A stretch of 64,000 nucleotides of DNA from Colocasia esculenta (Eukaryota > Streptophyta > Magnoliopsida > Alismatales > Araceae): contig CM024753.1 of NCBI GenBank assembly GCA_014218235.1, forward strand, positions 191,432,348-191,496,347, read 5' to 3'. How positions within the stretch are numbered: position 1 is the first letter of the stretch; each line of letters opens with the position of its first letter. Below, piece after piece: positions 23,532 through 34,947 of the stretch. Below the pieces are notes generated by a model. That model saw only the letters and a list, made by a program, of their open reading frames with translations, made no database searches and had not been told where the DNA came from. The translations under genes were made by a program, and so were the position numbers.

Positions 23532-25358
23532 AGAACATGCAAGTCGGAGGTCCAAAATCTAAAATATGGATCAGATCGACATGTTGTTCGCTCCGAAACG
23601 ACCGGATGGGTGACAACAACACGTGGGAAGTGACAGAATCCTGATCAGATTCACAGTTTGGGTTCAGCACTCAAACCACTAATCTAAAAAAATAACCAAA
23701 TTTGAAGGGTTAGAACGTGCAAGTCGGGAGTCGAAAATCTAAAATAGGGATCCGATCGATGTGCTGTTCTACTGATACAACCGAGTGGGTGTGAGTGATG
23801 TGTGGGAACTGACGGAATCCTGATCAGATTTCTGGTTTGGTTTCGGCACTGAAACCACTTTATTTAAAAAAACTCAAGTGTAAAGGGTTAGAACACACAA
23901 GTCAGAGGAGAAAAAACTAAAATAGGGATCGGATCGGTGTGTCGTTCACTCTGACACTATTGGGTAAGTGAGAGCATCTTGTAGAACTGATGAAATCTTG
24001 ATCGGATTCCCGGTTTAGATTTAGCGCTCAAACCACTAATCTAAAAAAAAACCCAAGTGTAAAGAGTTAGAACATGCAAGTCAATTTTTGAAAATCATAA
24101 ATAGAGATCCGATCGGCATGCCGTTCATTCCAACACGATCAGGTGGGTGAGAGCGACGTGTAGGAACTGACGGAATCCTGATCGGATTCCCGGTTTGGAT
24201 TCGGTGCTCAAACCACTAATCTTATAAAAACCCAAGCGTAAAGGGTTAGAACACGCAAGTTGGCAGTCCAAAATATGAAATAGTGATCAGATCAGCGTGC
24301 CGTTCACTCTGACACAACCGGGTGGGCGAGAGGGACGTATGGGAACTAACAGAATCCTGATCGGATTCCTAGTTTGGGTTCAGTGCTCAAACCACTAATC
24401 TAAAGAAAACCCAAGTATAAAGTGTTAGAACTTGCAAGTCGGGTGTCAAAAATCTAAAATAGGAATCCGATCGGCGTTCCATTTACTCCAATATGACCGA
24501 GTGGGTGAGAGCGATGTGTGGCAACTGACAGATTCCTGATCAGATTCCTAGTTTGGGTTCGGCGCTCAAACCACTAATCTTAAAAAAACTCAAGTGTAAA
24601 GGGTTAGAACACGCTAGTCGGGGGTCCAAAATCTGAAATAGGGATCCGATTGGCATGTCGTTCACTCCGACACGACCGGGTGGGTGAGGGTGACGTGTGG
24701 GAACTGACAGAATCCTGATCGGATTCCCAGTTTGGGTTCGGCGCTTAAACCATTAATCTTAAAAAAACACAAGTGTAAAGGGTTAGAACATGCAAGTTGG
24801 TGGTCCAAAATCTGAAATAGGGATCGGATCGACGTGTCGTTGTCTCTGACACAATCGAGTGGGTGAGAGCGACGTGTGGGAACTAACGGAATCCTGATTG
24901 GATTCTCGGTTTGGTTTCGTCACTCAAACCACTAATCTAAAAAAAACCCAAGTGTAAAGGGTTAGAACATGCAAGTCGGGGGTCGAAAATCTAAAATAGG
25001 GATCCGATCGGTGTGTTGTTCGCTCCGACATGATCGAGTTGGTGAGTGTGACGTATGCGAACTGATAGAATCTTGATCGAATTTCCGTTTTGGGTTCGAC
25101 GCTCAAACCACTAATCTTAAAAAAACTACTCAAGTGTAAAGGGTTAGAACACGCAAGTCGGGGATCCAAAATCTGAAATAGGGATCAATTGGCATGTCGT
25201 TCACTTAGACACGACCACATAGGTTAAAATGACGTGTGCGAACTGACGTAATCCTGATCAGATTCCTAGTTTGGATTCGGCACTCAAACCACTAATCTAA
25301 AAAAAACCCAAGTGTGAAAGGTTAGAACATGCAAGTCGGAGGTCGAAAATCTAGAATA
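23532..25358 (+). repeat. ~179-bp satellite array, left block
   Basis: About ten head-to-tail monomers. TTAGAAC starts at 23710, 23888, 24067, 24246, 24425, 24604, 24783, 24962, 25144 and 25322, spacing 178-182 bp. Each monomer has an A-run (CTAATCTAAAAAAA) and a dyad around GTGTCG/CGACAC. Monomers have diverged by many substitutions. The left edge is element A's LTR; the right edge is element C's LTR. Confidence 0.95.
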
Positions 25359-25614
25359 TGTTGGGTTGAGTGTGTTTTGGAATTTCCTAAAGTTGTATTT
25401 TAATGATAACCAATGAACATCACTCATACTTTGATTTTGATGATGACATATTGTGATCTTTTCTTCTTTTTTTGGAAAAAAGGTCCTTAGGGCCTCAAAC
25501 TAGGAGAGTGCACCCTCCCCCAGGAGGGTAGAGTGTTCTCACTCCACCAGTGAGGGCGGCCTGGGCCAAGAATATATATAAAAAGTTATAACAACAACCA
25601 TGGGGAAAACCCCA

Positions 25615-28600
25615 TTAAACAAGCCTAACATGCATGAGTCCCGACTTATCAATAACCATCGGGCCTTTACAAGGATGTGGAATATTGTTCGCCCCCCTAA
25701 ACACCCCATTACATTTAACTTGCAAAGAATAATTTGCAAGCGCATCAGCTAATTGATTTGTCTTCCTGTATACATGAGACAAAACCAAGTGTTCCCGGTT
25801 AATATAGGATATAATATTGCTCCACCATCTAAAAGTGCGCCATGAAAGCATGTTTCCCTTACAGATGGAGTTAACAAGGACCTGTGAATCTGAGTAAATG
25901 CGTGATAAATGATATCCAGAAAAAGATGCCATCCGAAGCCCATCACAGAGCGCCCTTACTTCAGCGATCATACTAGTTCCTGTACCATAGAAATGAGAGA
26001 AGGCCATATGGACATTTCCTTGAGGGTCCTGAATACATCCTCCACCTCCACACTCTCTAGGATTACCTTTGCAAGTGCCATCCACGTTGAGACTAAAATC
26101 ACATATGGGAGGGATCCATCTAACAAGCTATAGCATCTTAGCGGAGCACTGGGGAAAATAACCAAACCAGCAAAGGATATGCTGATCATTGGAGCTGTGA
26201 TCAACTTTAAACTTCATGGTAGAAAGGGAATGGGCGATACTGGATTGAATGTTCTTGATAATGACCCCAGCAGAGGAGAAGGTTGAATCAAACCTTCTTG
26301 AGCATCTTTCTTTCCAAATGTACCACAAAATAAGAATGACTTAGTAAAGAGAAACATAGTCATGAGGAGACTGAAGATTCGAGTTCTGCATAAAACTCCA
26401 CAGCCTGACAGTGATGTGATTGTGCAAAGTCACCTTAGGTGAGATAAGAGGGTGAATCCAACGCCATAAGGTGATAGCAAGATCGCTATTAATGAAAAGA
26501 TGGTCCATATCTTCATTAGTAGGGGAACAGTAGCAAGAGCAACAAGACACTAACGGAATGCCAACATTAGTGATGCGGCTATCAACAGGAATAGCTCGAT
26601 GCAGAATTTTCCACAAAAATAAGGAAGCTCTTCTATAGAAAAAATTATGCCAAAGCTTACCCAGAGCTGGGCGGTGGACACCTCTAGGCCTAATCAGATT
26701 GTAGGCAGATTTAGTGGTAAATAGACCATTATTGGATGTCGGCCATAAACATTTATCTTCGTTAGTAGAGAGCTCCAAACCTGCTATAAGCGACTGGGGA
26801 ATACTCAATCTAATAGGATGAGAGACATTTAAAACCACATCGCTCAAGGTGGCATTTCTGTCATCATTGGTCACCTGGACAATATCAGCAAGGGGAGTGT
26901 CCCCAACCCAGATATCCTGTAGAATTTTAATACGTCTCCCATTGCTATGGACCCATCTAGAGTTTTCATTGAGAATTTTCATAGCACTCATGTAGACCGC
27001 TTTGGGTATGCCAGGAATATTCGTAATGCTATCCAAAGGGTATCGCCTTCTAGCATAAATTTCCCACATAGAAGACCCATGTTTAAGATTCCAAAGCTGC
27101 TTTACTGCCAAAGAAATCTGAACATACCACAAACTGCGAACACCCAGCCCACCTTCTTGTAGGGGCCTCTGAATGGACCGCCATGCCACCCAGTGACGAC
27201 GGTGAGAGCCATTTGCACCATCCCAGAAAAATGCAGCAGAAGTTTTCTCAATGTAAGCTAAGATGGATTTTGGGATATAAGAAGCAGCAGCAATGTAAAT
27301 AGGTAAGGAGGAAATGACTGAGTTGATCAAAGTAATTCTGCCCGCCTAAGAGAGAAGCTTAGATTTCCATGCATGAAATTTAACATTTACCTTATCTATA
27401 AGAGAGGAATAATCCACAGAGGACAGCCTTCCAGGTTTGAGTGGGACGCCAAGATAAGTTATGGAATGCATTTGCTTAGAGTAGCCGGTAACCTCTCTAA
27501 TTTTGGTTGCAACGTTAGCAGAAGCCTTCGGAGATATCATGAAGCAACTTTTGTGAGGATTAATATATTGACCAGATGACTTGGCATAAACATTCAGAAA
27601 ATCCTTCAAGCGCCTCACATTTCTAATGTGACCATTGAGGAAAACCAAAGTGTCATCCGCATAAAGTAAAAGAGAGGGTGGTACGCATCCCCTAGGGCCA
27701 GCGTAAGGTTTGAGGTACCCAGATTCCACCATGTTCTTGATTCCTCTGCTTAGAGCTTCTTCCATAATAATAAAAAGAGCCGGGGCTATAGGATCTCCTT
27801 GGCGTAAACCCCTGGAAGAATGAAGGACACCAGCCGGAGAGCCATTAAAGATAACAGAAAACCAACAATTAGAGACCATCATACCAATATAGGAGATAAA
27901 TCTGGAGGAAAAACCAAATCTCTTGAGGATAGCAAAAAGAAAATCCCATTCACACTGTCATAAGCCTTCCTAATGTCCAGTTTAAAAATGGCATTATTTC
28001 CTCTAATTTTCCTGCCAATATCTTTGACCATTTGTCTAGCCATAGACACATTGTCCAGGATAGATCTACCCTTCACAAATGCTCCTTGCTCCTCAGAGAT
28101 AATAATAGGAAGAATATTAGTAAGTCTATCACTCATAATCCTGGACACTATTTTATAAGAGAAATTGCATAAGCTGACAGGTCTGTAATCATTGAAAGAG
28201 TCCGGATGATATTTCTTAGGGATGAGCGCAATATGAGTCGAGGTAACACTTCTAGGGAGTGGGAAGCCAGCAAAGAAACCTTTGACCGCATTGACCACAT
28301 CCTCCTCCACAATCTCCCAGCAAGAGGTGAAAAAGGTGCCAGTAAAACCATCAGGCCCAGGGGCACTGTCACCATTCATACTCCACACAGCCTTTTTGAT
28401 TTCATTAACATCAGGAGGCATACATAAAGCATTGTTTTGATCAGTAGTAATAAGAGTGGGAATAATATTGAGCATCGATTCATCAACCGTGTGCTCCGTA
28501 GAATGAAGGAGCGATTCAAAGTAAATTCCAGCCTCCTTAGAGAGGACATCCTGATCCTCACACCAACTGCCATTAATCTGGAGTCTGTGGATAGTGTTCC

Positions 28601-29717
28601 TTCTTCTTTGACCTTGAACAATTGCATGGTAGAAGGCGGTGTTTTTGTCACCATCATCTAACCACTTTACTCGAGCTTTCTGTGCCCAGAAAATCTCAGC
28701 ACAGTGAATGGCCTTTCTAAGATTTGCATTTGCAGCTCCCAGGGCAGAACGGTTTGCTTCAGTTGGATTATTATCAAAGCTGTCCTGTTTATCCTTCACC
28801 TCCACCTCACATTTAGTTATATTGACATTTAAATCTCCAAAATCTGATTTGTTCCAAACACGAAGAGCACTCCTTACTACCTTGAGTTTTAGTTGCAGAG
28901 CCAGGTACTTGTTTGGCATATCACTACTCACCTCTTTCCACGCATTCTTCACAATCCTCAGAAAAGTATCATGAGATGTCCACATAGGCTGAAATATGAA
29001 TTTAGCAGGACCCCTAGGAGATATTAGACAAGAAGCCAGAAGTGGCGCATGGTCAGATGGGCCTCTGAAAAGGTGCCTAATTTGAAAACCAGTGAAGGAA
29101 GATTCCAAAGGCTCATTGATAAGAATTCTATCCAATCTTGCCTTAACCGCTGCCCGGCCTGTTCTATTGTTCGACCAAGTGAAGTGAGAGCCAATATATC
29201 CTGCATTAGTAAGGGAGGAGGCTGATATACAGGCATTAAGCTCCATCATAGCAGTAAGATTAGGAGGATGACCACCAAATTTCTCAGCCGGCGTAGTTAC
29301 ACAATTAAAGTCTCCACCCACCATCCAGGGCAATGATATATTAGAGGACATGTTAACAATCTCATCATACAGGAGGCGTCTTTTGCTAGAGTTACAAGAG
29401 GCATAAACCACAGTCAACATTAAAAAAGTATTATTATCATCAAGGATAGATAGGGTAATCTGCTGTTCAGAGTGACTAACAGTTTGGACAGTTTTGTTCC
29501 GCCAGAAAATCCAAATCTTGGATTCTTCCCCATTGTTGCCAGCATAATTATCCATCTTTAGGAAAGCACACATATCAACAGCACGATGCAGCGGAACCAT
29601 CGGTTTAGAGATAGCAATAAGATCAATATTATATTGCAATATCATTCTGTGCAAAGATTTTTTGGAGGCACTATTTGAGATGCCTCGAATATTCCAAAAA
29701 ATAATCGGGTTCATCAT
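25615..29717 (-). pseudogene. LINE ORF2: endonuclease, reverse transcriptase, zinc finger, RNase H (frameshift and stops)
   Basis: Would nick the target and copy the LINE RNA. Start MMNPIIFWNIRG at 29717. Endonuclease: WNIRG, GGDFN, TWSNNR, RLDRIL and SDHAPL kept, but the acidic residue expected in ISEPM is Lys (ISKPM), a probable loss of a catalytic Glu. RT: GPDGF, LIPKK, DYRPVSLCN, FKLDIRKAYDSV, LRQGDP, LLYADDTLVF. A C-terminal zf-RVT region (WKILHRAIPVDSR) and an RNase H domain (NVDGTCKGNP, EVRALCDGL, YSDSQ, HVYRKTNQLADALA) follow. A frameshift near 27,900-27,950 just after KAYDSVN, and stops at 27343, 26339 and 26128, break the frame. The last domain marks a plant L1 lineage that acquired RNase H. 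Confidence 0.92.
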
Positions 29718-31324
29718 GAGGAAGAATATCCACTATGTGCCTCAACTATCTTTGTTTTGGAACGGGTTGTAACACCACCTTCCTTTTGGAACCTTCCCCC
29801 AGCAAGCTGAGTAGCATTTGGCATGTAAATATTTTCCTGCAAAGCAAGTTCCGATACCCTGGTGCAAGTAGATTCGGGAGGCCAGGATATGGAAGGTGTT
29901 GTAATGGTAGTTTGAAGCTGGCATGTACCTCCTTCTCCGGCGAGTGACCCCGTCGGAGTTACGATGGGAGCGCCGACAAAAACCGCCACAGACGGCTGAG
30001 AACTCAAAGGCGCAGGAACATGCTGGCCCTTTATGACGGCGGATCCATGCAGCCCATGTAACGTGGACGTGGGTTCTTGGATAGATACTTCGGCAGCCCC
30101 AGTACTGATATGAGGAGAGCTCACATGAACCAGGCTACTCGTAACTATGTTTCTATCAGCAGCATATGTGGTTTTAGGTGGCAAAAGAGCCTGTGGATAG
30201 AGAACCTGTTGAACGGCAGGCAGACTAGAACCGGGTAGCTGGTTAGGTTGATCTGGGTTTATTTGATTAATTTTAGCATTTAATGTTTCAGGAGGCACTA
30301 TATCTGTATCCTCAACTTCTAGGAGAGAGGAGAACCTGTTCCCATCAATAGTCTGGACTTGAGAATGATCATGTGTGACATTTGCAGGCTTTGGACGCCA
30401 AACTTTTTTACTGACAACACCAGTATCATTTGCTTCTGTCTCCTTTATTATAGGTTCATGCTCAACCTTCTTGTTTTTCCTAGAGCACTCAGTATCAACA
30501 TGACCAAGCTTATGACAGAATTTGCAAATGGCTGGAACCCTGTAGTATCGAATCTGCTGCCAGAATCCATCTGCTCCACAGCCAATCCACGGTCTTTCAG
30601 GTAGCACCTTGCTAATATCTAGTTCTACATAGATAAAAGCTTCACTAGTCTGCGTAAGGGCCAGAGTAGGTTCATAGATTCTCAGAACGTGACCAATGTT
30701 TCCAGCAATAGATCTTAGGAAGTCCTCATAATAAAAGTTTATAGGGAGCATGGGGAGGCCAATCCAAATCGGTATGACAGTGGGGTCTGCATCAAAATCA
30801 AACTGAGCATCCCATTTGAAAAAATGGTATAACAAACCTTTAATGTATAGATTTCTTCTCATAAACATTGTCAAGTGATCCTCTTCTGAGCAGAAACGAA
30901 GGAGCAAATGCCTATTATTGAGAACGCTGATGATGAAATCATCTTTCAGGTTTAGCCTTTGAGAGATGGCTGATTTGAACTCCGGAATAGAACATCGACC
31001 ATAAGAGCACCTAAAAATCAAAGCAAGTTTTAAAGTGGCGACAGATGTTCCTACCTCTTCCTTTGTGAAATAAACCGCTGGCTCCCCAGCATCTGTGAAG
31101 GACGGTTGCTTAACTCCAATCGATACCACTGGGGGTGGTTTGGTGGCAGCAATAATCTGAGCATAAGATCTTCTTTCTTGGACGCTTCCCACACCATTGA
31201 CACTTTGTCCATTGTTACCTCGTGAAGACACCAGAACAGGAGCATCGCCTGCTGAAGTCACCATAGCAAAAGGCCAACCGCCAGCCAGCAGGCCGGCGGC
31301 CAAAGAGCCTCGTAAGATCAGCAA
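29714..31324 (-). CDS. LINE ORF1: DUF4283/CCHC RNA-binding protein
   Basis: Intact 536-codon frame on minus. Plant LINE ORF1 proteins bind LINE RNA. A DUF4283-type region (about residues 80-230) carries LKLALIFRCSYGRCS, LLRFCSEEDHLTMF and PIWIGLPMLPINFY, followed by one CCHC knuckle, CKFCHKLGHVDTEC (~residues 287-300), and a long low-complexity tail. The real start may be Met21 (MVTSAGDAPVL) rather than the first Met. Its stop overlaps the start of ORF2 (ATGA, 29714-29717), suggesting coupled translation. Intact, but the partner ORF2 is broken. Confidence 0.9.
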   Translation of the reverse strand: MLILRGSLAAGLLAGGWPFAMVTSAGDAPVLVSSRGNNGQSVNGVGSVQERRSYAQIIAATKPPPVVSIGVKQPSFTDAGEPAVYFTKEEVGTSVATLKLALIFRCSYGRCSIPEFKSAISQRLNLKDDFIISVLNNRHLLLRFCSEEDHLTMFMRRNLYIKGLLYHFFKWDAQFDFDADPTVIPIWIGLPMLPINFYYEDFLRSIAGNIGHVLRIYEPTLALTQTSEAFIYVELDISKVLPERPWIGCGADGFWQQIRYYRVPAICKFCHKLGHVDTECSRKNKKVEHEPIIKETEANDTGVVSKKVWRPKPANVTHDHSQVQTIDGNRFSSLLEVEDTDIVPPETLNAKINQINPDQPNQLPGSSLPAVQQVLYPQALLPPKTTYAADRNIVTSSLVHVSSPHISTGAAEVSIQEPTSTLHGLHGSAVIKGQHVPAPLSSQPSVAVFVGAPIVTPTGSLAGEGGTCQLQTTITTPSISWPPESTCTRVSELALQENIYMPNATQLAGGRFQKEGGVTTRSKTKIVEAHSGYSSS

Positions 31325-31564
31325 ATCCCCAGAGCTTCTCTCTCTAGAACTCTAGAGAGAGAGAGATCTACATATTGTGATCTTGATGATGACAAATTGT
31401 GATTTTGATGATGACATTTGGAACATGTTACATACATCATTTATGTAATAACAATGCTAAAAAAGCATGTTCCAAATACTTTACACCTAATACTTTGATG
31501 ATAATACCTTGTACTAATGTCTTATATGTTAAATTCTCAGGGATATACAGGTTTTATCATGGTA

Positions 31565-31800
31565 GTGTCGACACACCCATTGATGGTGTCGACACTGGGT
31601 CATAGTCCCTGAATCATTTTCATGAAGACAGGGTCAAGTGTGTCGACACTAGACCCAGCTTCCAGGAGATCCATTTGTCTGACTGGGACAGTGTGTCGAC
31701 ACAGTCAGTGGTCGTGTCGACACTAGACCCAGCGTCTAGAAGACCCCTTTTTGCATAATTGGGACAGTGTGTCGACACACTCAGTGGTAGTGTCGACACA
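31565..31800 (+). repeat. TGTCGACACA palindrome cluster, element C U3
   Basis: Seven GTGTCGACAC-type copies in ~235 bp, 120-350 bp upstream of TATA. Confidence 0.85.
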
Positions 31801-31917
31801 CTCCGGCTGAAATCTCAACTTATGATCTATCTGGACACGTGGCTGCCTAGGGTTCAATGGAATCCATCTTGGATCATGTGCCCACGCACTCCAAGGGTAC
31901 CATTGGACATGTGGGGC

Positions 31918-31925
31918 TATAAATA
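31918..31925 (+). promoter_or_regulatory. TATA box of element C 5' LTR
   Basis: TATAAATA in GGGGCTATAAATACCC, a context kept in B and D. Confidence 0.7.
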
Positions 31926-32296
31926 CCCCTAATCCTTGTACTCCAAAGGATCCCCACGCAAAAAGTTTAGAGCATTTCTAGAAGAAGAGCATTTGAGTGG
32001 GAAAGGCTCCTGCATCCAGAAGGAGAGAAGCAGAGCGCCGCCAAGGGGAAGAAGAAGGAGAAGAAGGGGAGGAGCTCGTGGTTGTAGCAGTGCTGATCCA
32101 GAAGGAGATCCAGCCAGGTCTGTGTTTGATTTGAGTGTCAATTTTCCTGGGGGGATCTGTGTATGTGTTCTACACAGATCGTCCAATTCTATTTATCTCT
32201 ACCATTTCTCTTGTACTGAGATAGATCGTGCTAGAGGATCTATTCTCTAAGTGTGCATATTCTAGCAGAACTTGGATCTATTATGATCCAGAGGTT

Positions 32297-32531
32297 TGAG
32301 TACTTTGTACTCTGGTTTGGAGCCATAGTGCTCTGGGTTGGAGTCGTTGTGCTCTGGTGCTTGAGCCATAGTGCTCAAGGGCTTGTGAATTTGCTGAATT
32401 CACAAGTGGTCTGTGGAGTAGGTTGCCGTGCCTATCTCCTAGGTTTCTTTGAGTCATTGCACTCAAAGAGGTCAGAGTCATCTTGCTCAGATTGTACTGC
32501 ACTTGTGCTAGTGGTTCCTCCGTTGTGAGGA
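32297..32531 (+). other. Tandem mini-hairpin array, element C 5' LTR
   Basis: Successive short hairpins: GAGTAC/GTACTC (32298-32312), GAGC/GCTC, GAGT/GCTC, CTTGAGC/GCTCAAG (32360-32379), CTTGTGAATT/AATTCACAAG (32382-32406, perfect 10 bp), CTTTGAGT/ACTCAAAG (32447-32468, perfect 8 bp), GCAC/GTGC, TCCTC/GAGGA. Several six-base loops follow CATAGT, CGTTGT or CATTGC. Confidence 0.7.
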
Positions 32532-32571
32532 GGTGGACGTAGGAGACACAAGTTGTGTTCTCCGAACCACC
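32532..32571 (+). other. Conserved LTR hairpin, element C copy
   Basis: GGTGG/CCACC, loop ACGTA opposite GAA, upper stem GGAGACACAA with TTGTGTTCTCC. Confidence 0.75.
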
Positions 32572-32743
32572 TTAAAATCTTCTGTGCACTATGGTTTGTT
32601 GTGTGGTTTGTTGTTCTTATTCACTATACTCACACACCACACTTGGATCTAATCGAATTGTGTATTTCTCTCATTATAATTCGGCTGCTATTCACACACA
32701 TTCTCAGTTCATCTGATTAAGTCACCTATCCGATCCCAACATC

Positions 32744-32755
32744 TGGTATCAGAGC
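32744..32755 (+). other. Primer binding site of element C
   Basis: TGGTATCAGAGC, exact initiator-Met tRNA complement, two bases after the LTR. Confidence 0.92.
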
Positions 32756-32870
32756 AGGTCAGAGTCAATTCTATACTCTGAGGTGCTTTGATGAATTTTC
32801 TGTATTTTAGATTTTAATTCACTCAATTACTTACTCAAATTGCTGTGTGTTTGGTTTGATTATCTTTATT

Positions 32871-33790
32871 ATGGATTCTAAAGGTTTCGTTGCTGAAGGT
32901 CATTCAATTAATAGGCCTCCATTTTTTGATGGTACTGACTATCCTTACTAGAAGAATAGGATGATGGTTTTTCTTAGAGCACAGAACTATGAAGTATGGA
33001 GAATTGTTGAAAAAGGACCAATCGAAGTCACTGGAGATAAAGATCAATGGACTAGGGAGCAGATCAGAAGGGTCACCCTGAACTACAGCGCCATGAACAT
33101 GCTGCAATGTGCCATTCATCCAAGCGAATATTCCAGAATCTCCATGTGTAAGTCTGCCAAGGAGATGTGGGATAAATTAGAATTGCTTTATGATGGCACA
33201 TCTCAGGTCAGGGAGACTATAACATGTTAATTTCTGATTATGAGTTGTTTATCATGAAATCTAATAAAACTATATCTGAGATGTTTGCTAGGTTCATGGT
33301 TATTATAAATGGACTTCGAGCCTTGGGTAAGGAATATTCAAATGAAGACTTGGTGAGAAAAATCTTGCGCTCCTTATCTCCTGTATGGCACACTAAAGCA
33401 ACTGTTATTGAAGATTCAAAGGATTTATCCAAAATCATATTGGATGAACTCATAGGATCATTAATGACATAGGAGTTAAACCTTAAGAGATCAGAAGAAC
33501 ACATGCTAAAAACAAAAACCATTACTCTTAAAGCTTCATCATGTAATAAAGGAAATCTAAAGAAAATTTTGAGTCTGAGAAATCTGAATCTGATAATGAT
33601 AATCTTGCTTTCATCACTAGACAATTTAAGGCATTTCTGAAATCAAACAAGAAGAATTTTGGTAATAAGCAAAATGTCATGTCTAGTAAAAAGAAACATT
33701 TCTCCCATGTTGATCATAAGAAAACTGATGAAATTCTTGTGTGTTATAGGTGCAACAAATCTGGACATATGAAGGCTGATTGTCCAAAAG
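32871..33790 (+). pseudogene. gag: gag of element C, part 1 (UBN2-type region to zinc knuckle)
   Basis: ATG at 32871 opens MDSKGFVAEGHSINRPPFF, the Gag N-terminus shared with element D. A stop at 32949-32951 replaces the Trp of YPYWKNRM (TGG to TAG). A frameshift near 33225 and a stop at 33470-33472 follow; D helps recover the order. The segment ends with a complete knuckle, CYRCNKSGHMKADC (~33749-33790), then is cut by element B at GGTAAG. Later pieces are at 42300-42466 and 44679-45655. It is the particle protein of the family; broken here by substitutions and insertions. Confidence 0.9.
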
Positions 33791-34429
33791 GTAAGTGTTG
33801 GGTTGAGTATGTTTTGGAATTTTCTAAAGTTGTATTTTAATGATGACCAATGAACATCACTCATACTTTGATTTTGATGATGGCATATTGTGATTTTAAT
33901 GATGACATATTGTGATTTTAATGATGACATATTGTGATTTTAATGATGACATATTGTGATTTTGATGATGACATGTTGAACATGTTATACATTTTATACA
34001 TATCACAATAATGCTCAAACAACATGTTTTTGATGTTTAATATCTCATATTTTAATGATAATATCTTGTATTAATGGTTTACACTTTATATTTTTAGGTT
34101 TACACAAATTTGTCTCAGTGGTGTCGACACAGTCCACCTGTGTGTTGACACGGTCTGCCTGTGTGTAGACACGATCTGCCTGTGTGTTGACACAGTCTGC
34201 CAGTCGTGTCGACACACTCAATGGTCAGGTCGACACTAGTTCCAGCTTCCAGGAAACCTATTCTCATGTTTGGGATAGTGTGTCGACACACTCCCTGGTG
34301 GTGTCGACACAGTCCAGCTGAAACTCAAAAATGCGAATTTTTCTGGACACGTGGATGCTTGGGAATTGAGGGATTTGACCTAGATTTTTGTGCCCATGCA
34401 CCCCAAGGCACCTCATGGACATATGGGGC

Positions 34430-34437
34430 TATAAATA
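34430..34437 (+). promoter_or_regulatory. TATA box of element B 5' LTR
   Basis: TATAAATA in the same GGGGCTATAAATACCC context as element C. Confidence 0.7.
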
Positions 34438-34947
34438 CCCCCAATCCTTGTACTCCAAAGGAGGACACCACGAAGGAGAGCCCATACAACACCCAGAAAA
34501 GCTGTTGGGCGAAAAAAGGGGTTTCTCCATATCTTGCTCCATCTCCAGAAGCTGCAGGCCATCCGTTCAAGAGGAAGGACGTGGGAATCAAGGGGAATCT
34601 CTGGAGAGAAGGTTGCTGTGCTAGGAAAGGGAGAAGATCCAACTGAAGAGCAGCAGTAGAAGAGGGATTTCTGGCATTTCAGATGCCATCAAAGCAGAGT
34701 ATCGCCAACTGAGGAGAATCTCCACCGAATTCCATCAAGGCTCCTCAATTCAAGCGTCTTCAAGACCTCTTTACTGAAGAACACTCATTCTACATCTATT
34801 TCTCTCACTTCAGAGTTTGTTCTTCCTTATTTCGTCCATGAGATTTGTGCACGAAGTTCTGCACAAATTTCTGTGTACGAATTTGTCTTGAATCAGATCA
34901 TTGCTAGAGGATTTGATTTCTGTTGTCTTTGATCTAGCTTGTGTTTT

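Larger units (their letters stand above)
25461..31369 (-). mobile_element. L1-type LINE inserted in element C's 5' LTR
   Basis: Flanked by a perfect 15-bp target duplication, acatattgtgatctt (25446-25460 and 31370-31384). The 3' end on minus is A-rich (25461-25487), as expected for target-primed reverse transcription. ORF1 (29714-31324) and ORF2 (25615-29717) overlap by 4 bp. The 5.9-kb element appears near full length. Confidence 0.95.
25359..32741 (+). repeat. 5' LTR of element C, split by the LINE
   Basis: 25359-25460 plus 31385-32741, about 1.46 kb when joined, like D's LTRs (1471 and 1481 bp). Ends CCGATCCCAACA. Contains ATGATGACATATTGTG-type short repeats, a GTCGAC palindrome cluster, TATA, mini-hairpins and the conserved hairpin. 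Confidence 0.93.

Noticed and set aside
25615..29717. Cellular RNase H or reverse-transcriptase-like gene
   Set aside because: Within a LINE with a 15-bp TSD and A-rich tail; broken by a frameshift and stops.
32744..32755. tRNA gene at PBS positions
   Set aside because: Only the 12-base complement of a tRNA 3' end, positioned directly inside LTRs.
34206..34646. 146-codon frame in B's 5' LTR, with counterpart at 41207-41473
   Set aside because: Lies across U3, TATA and leader of the LTR; the copy in the other LTR is not kept in frame at the same length.
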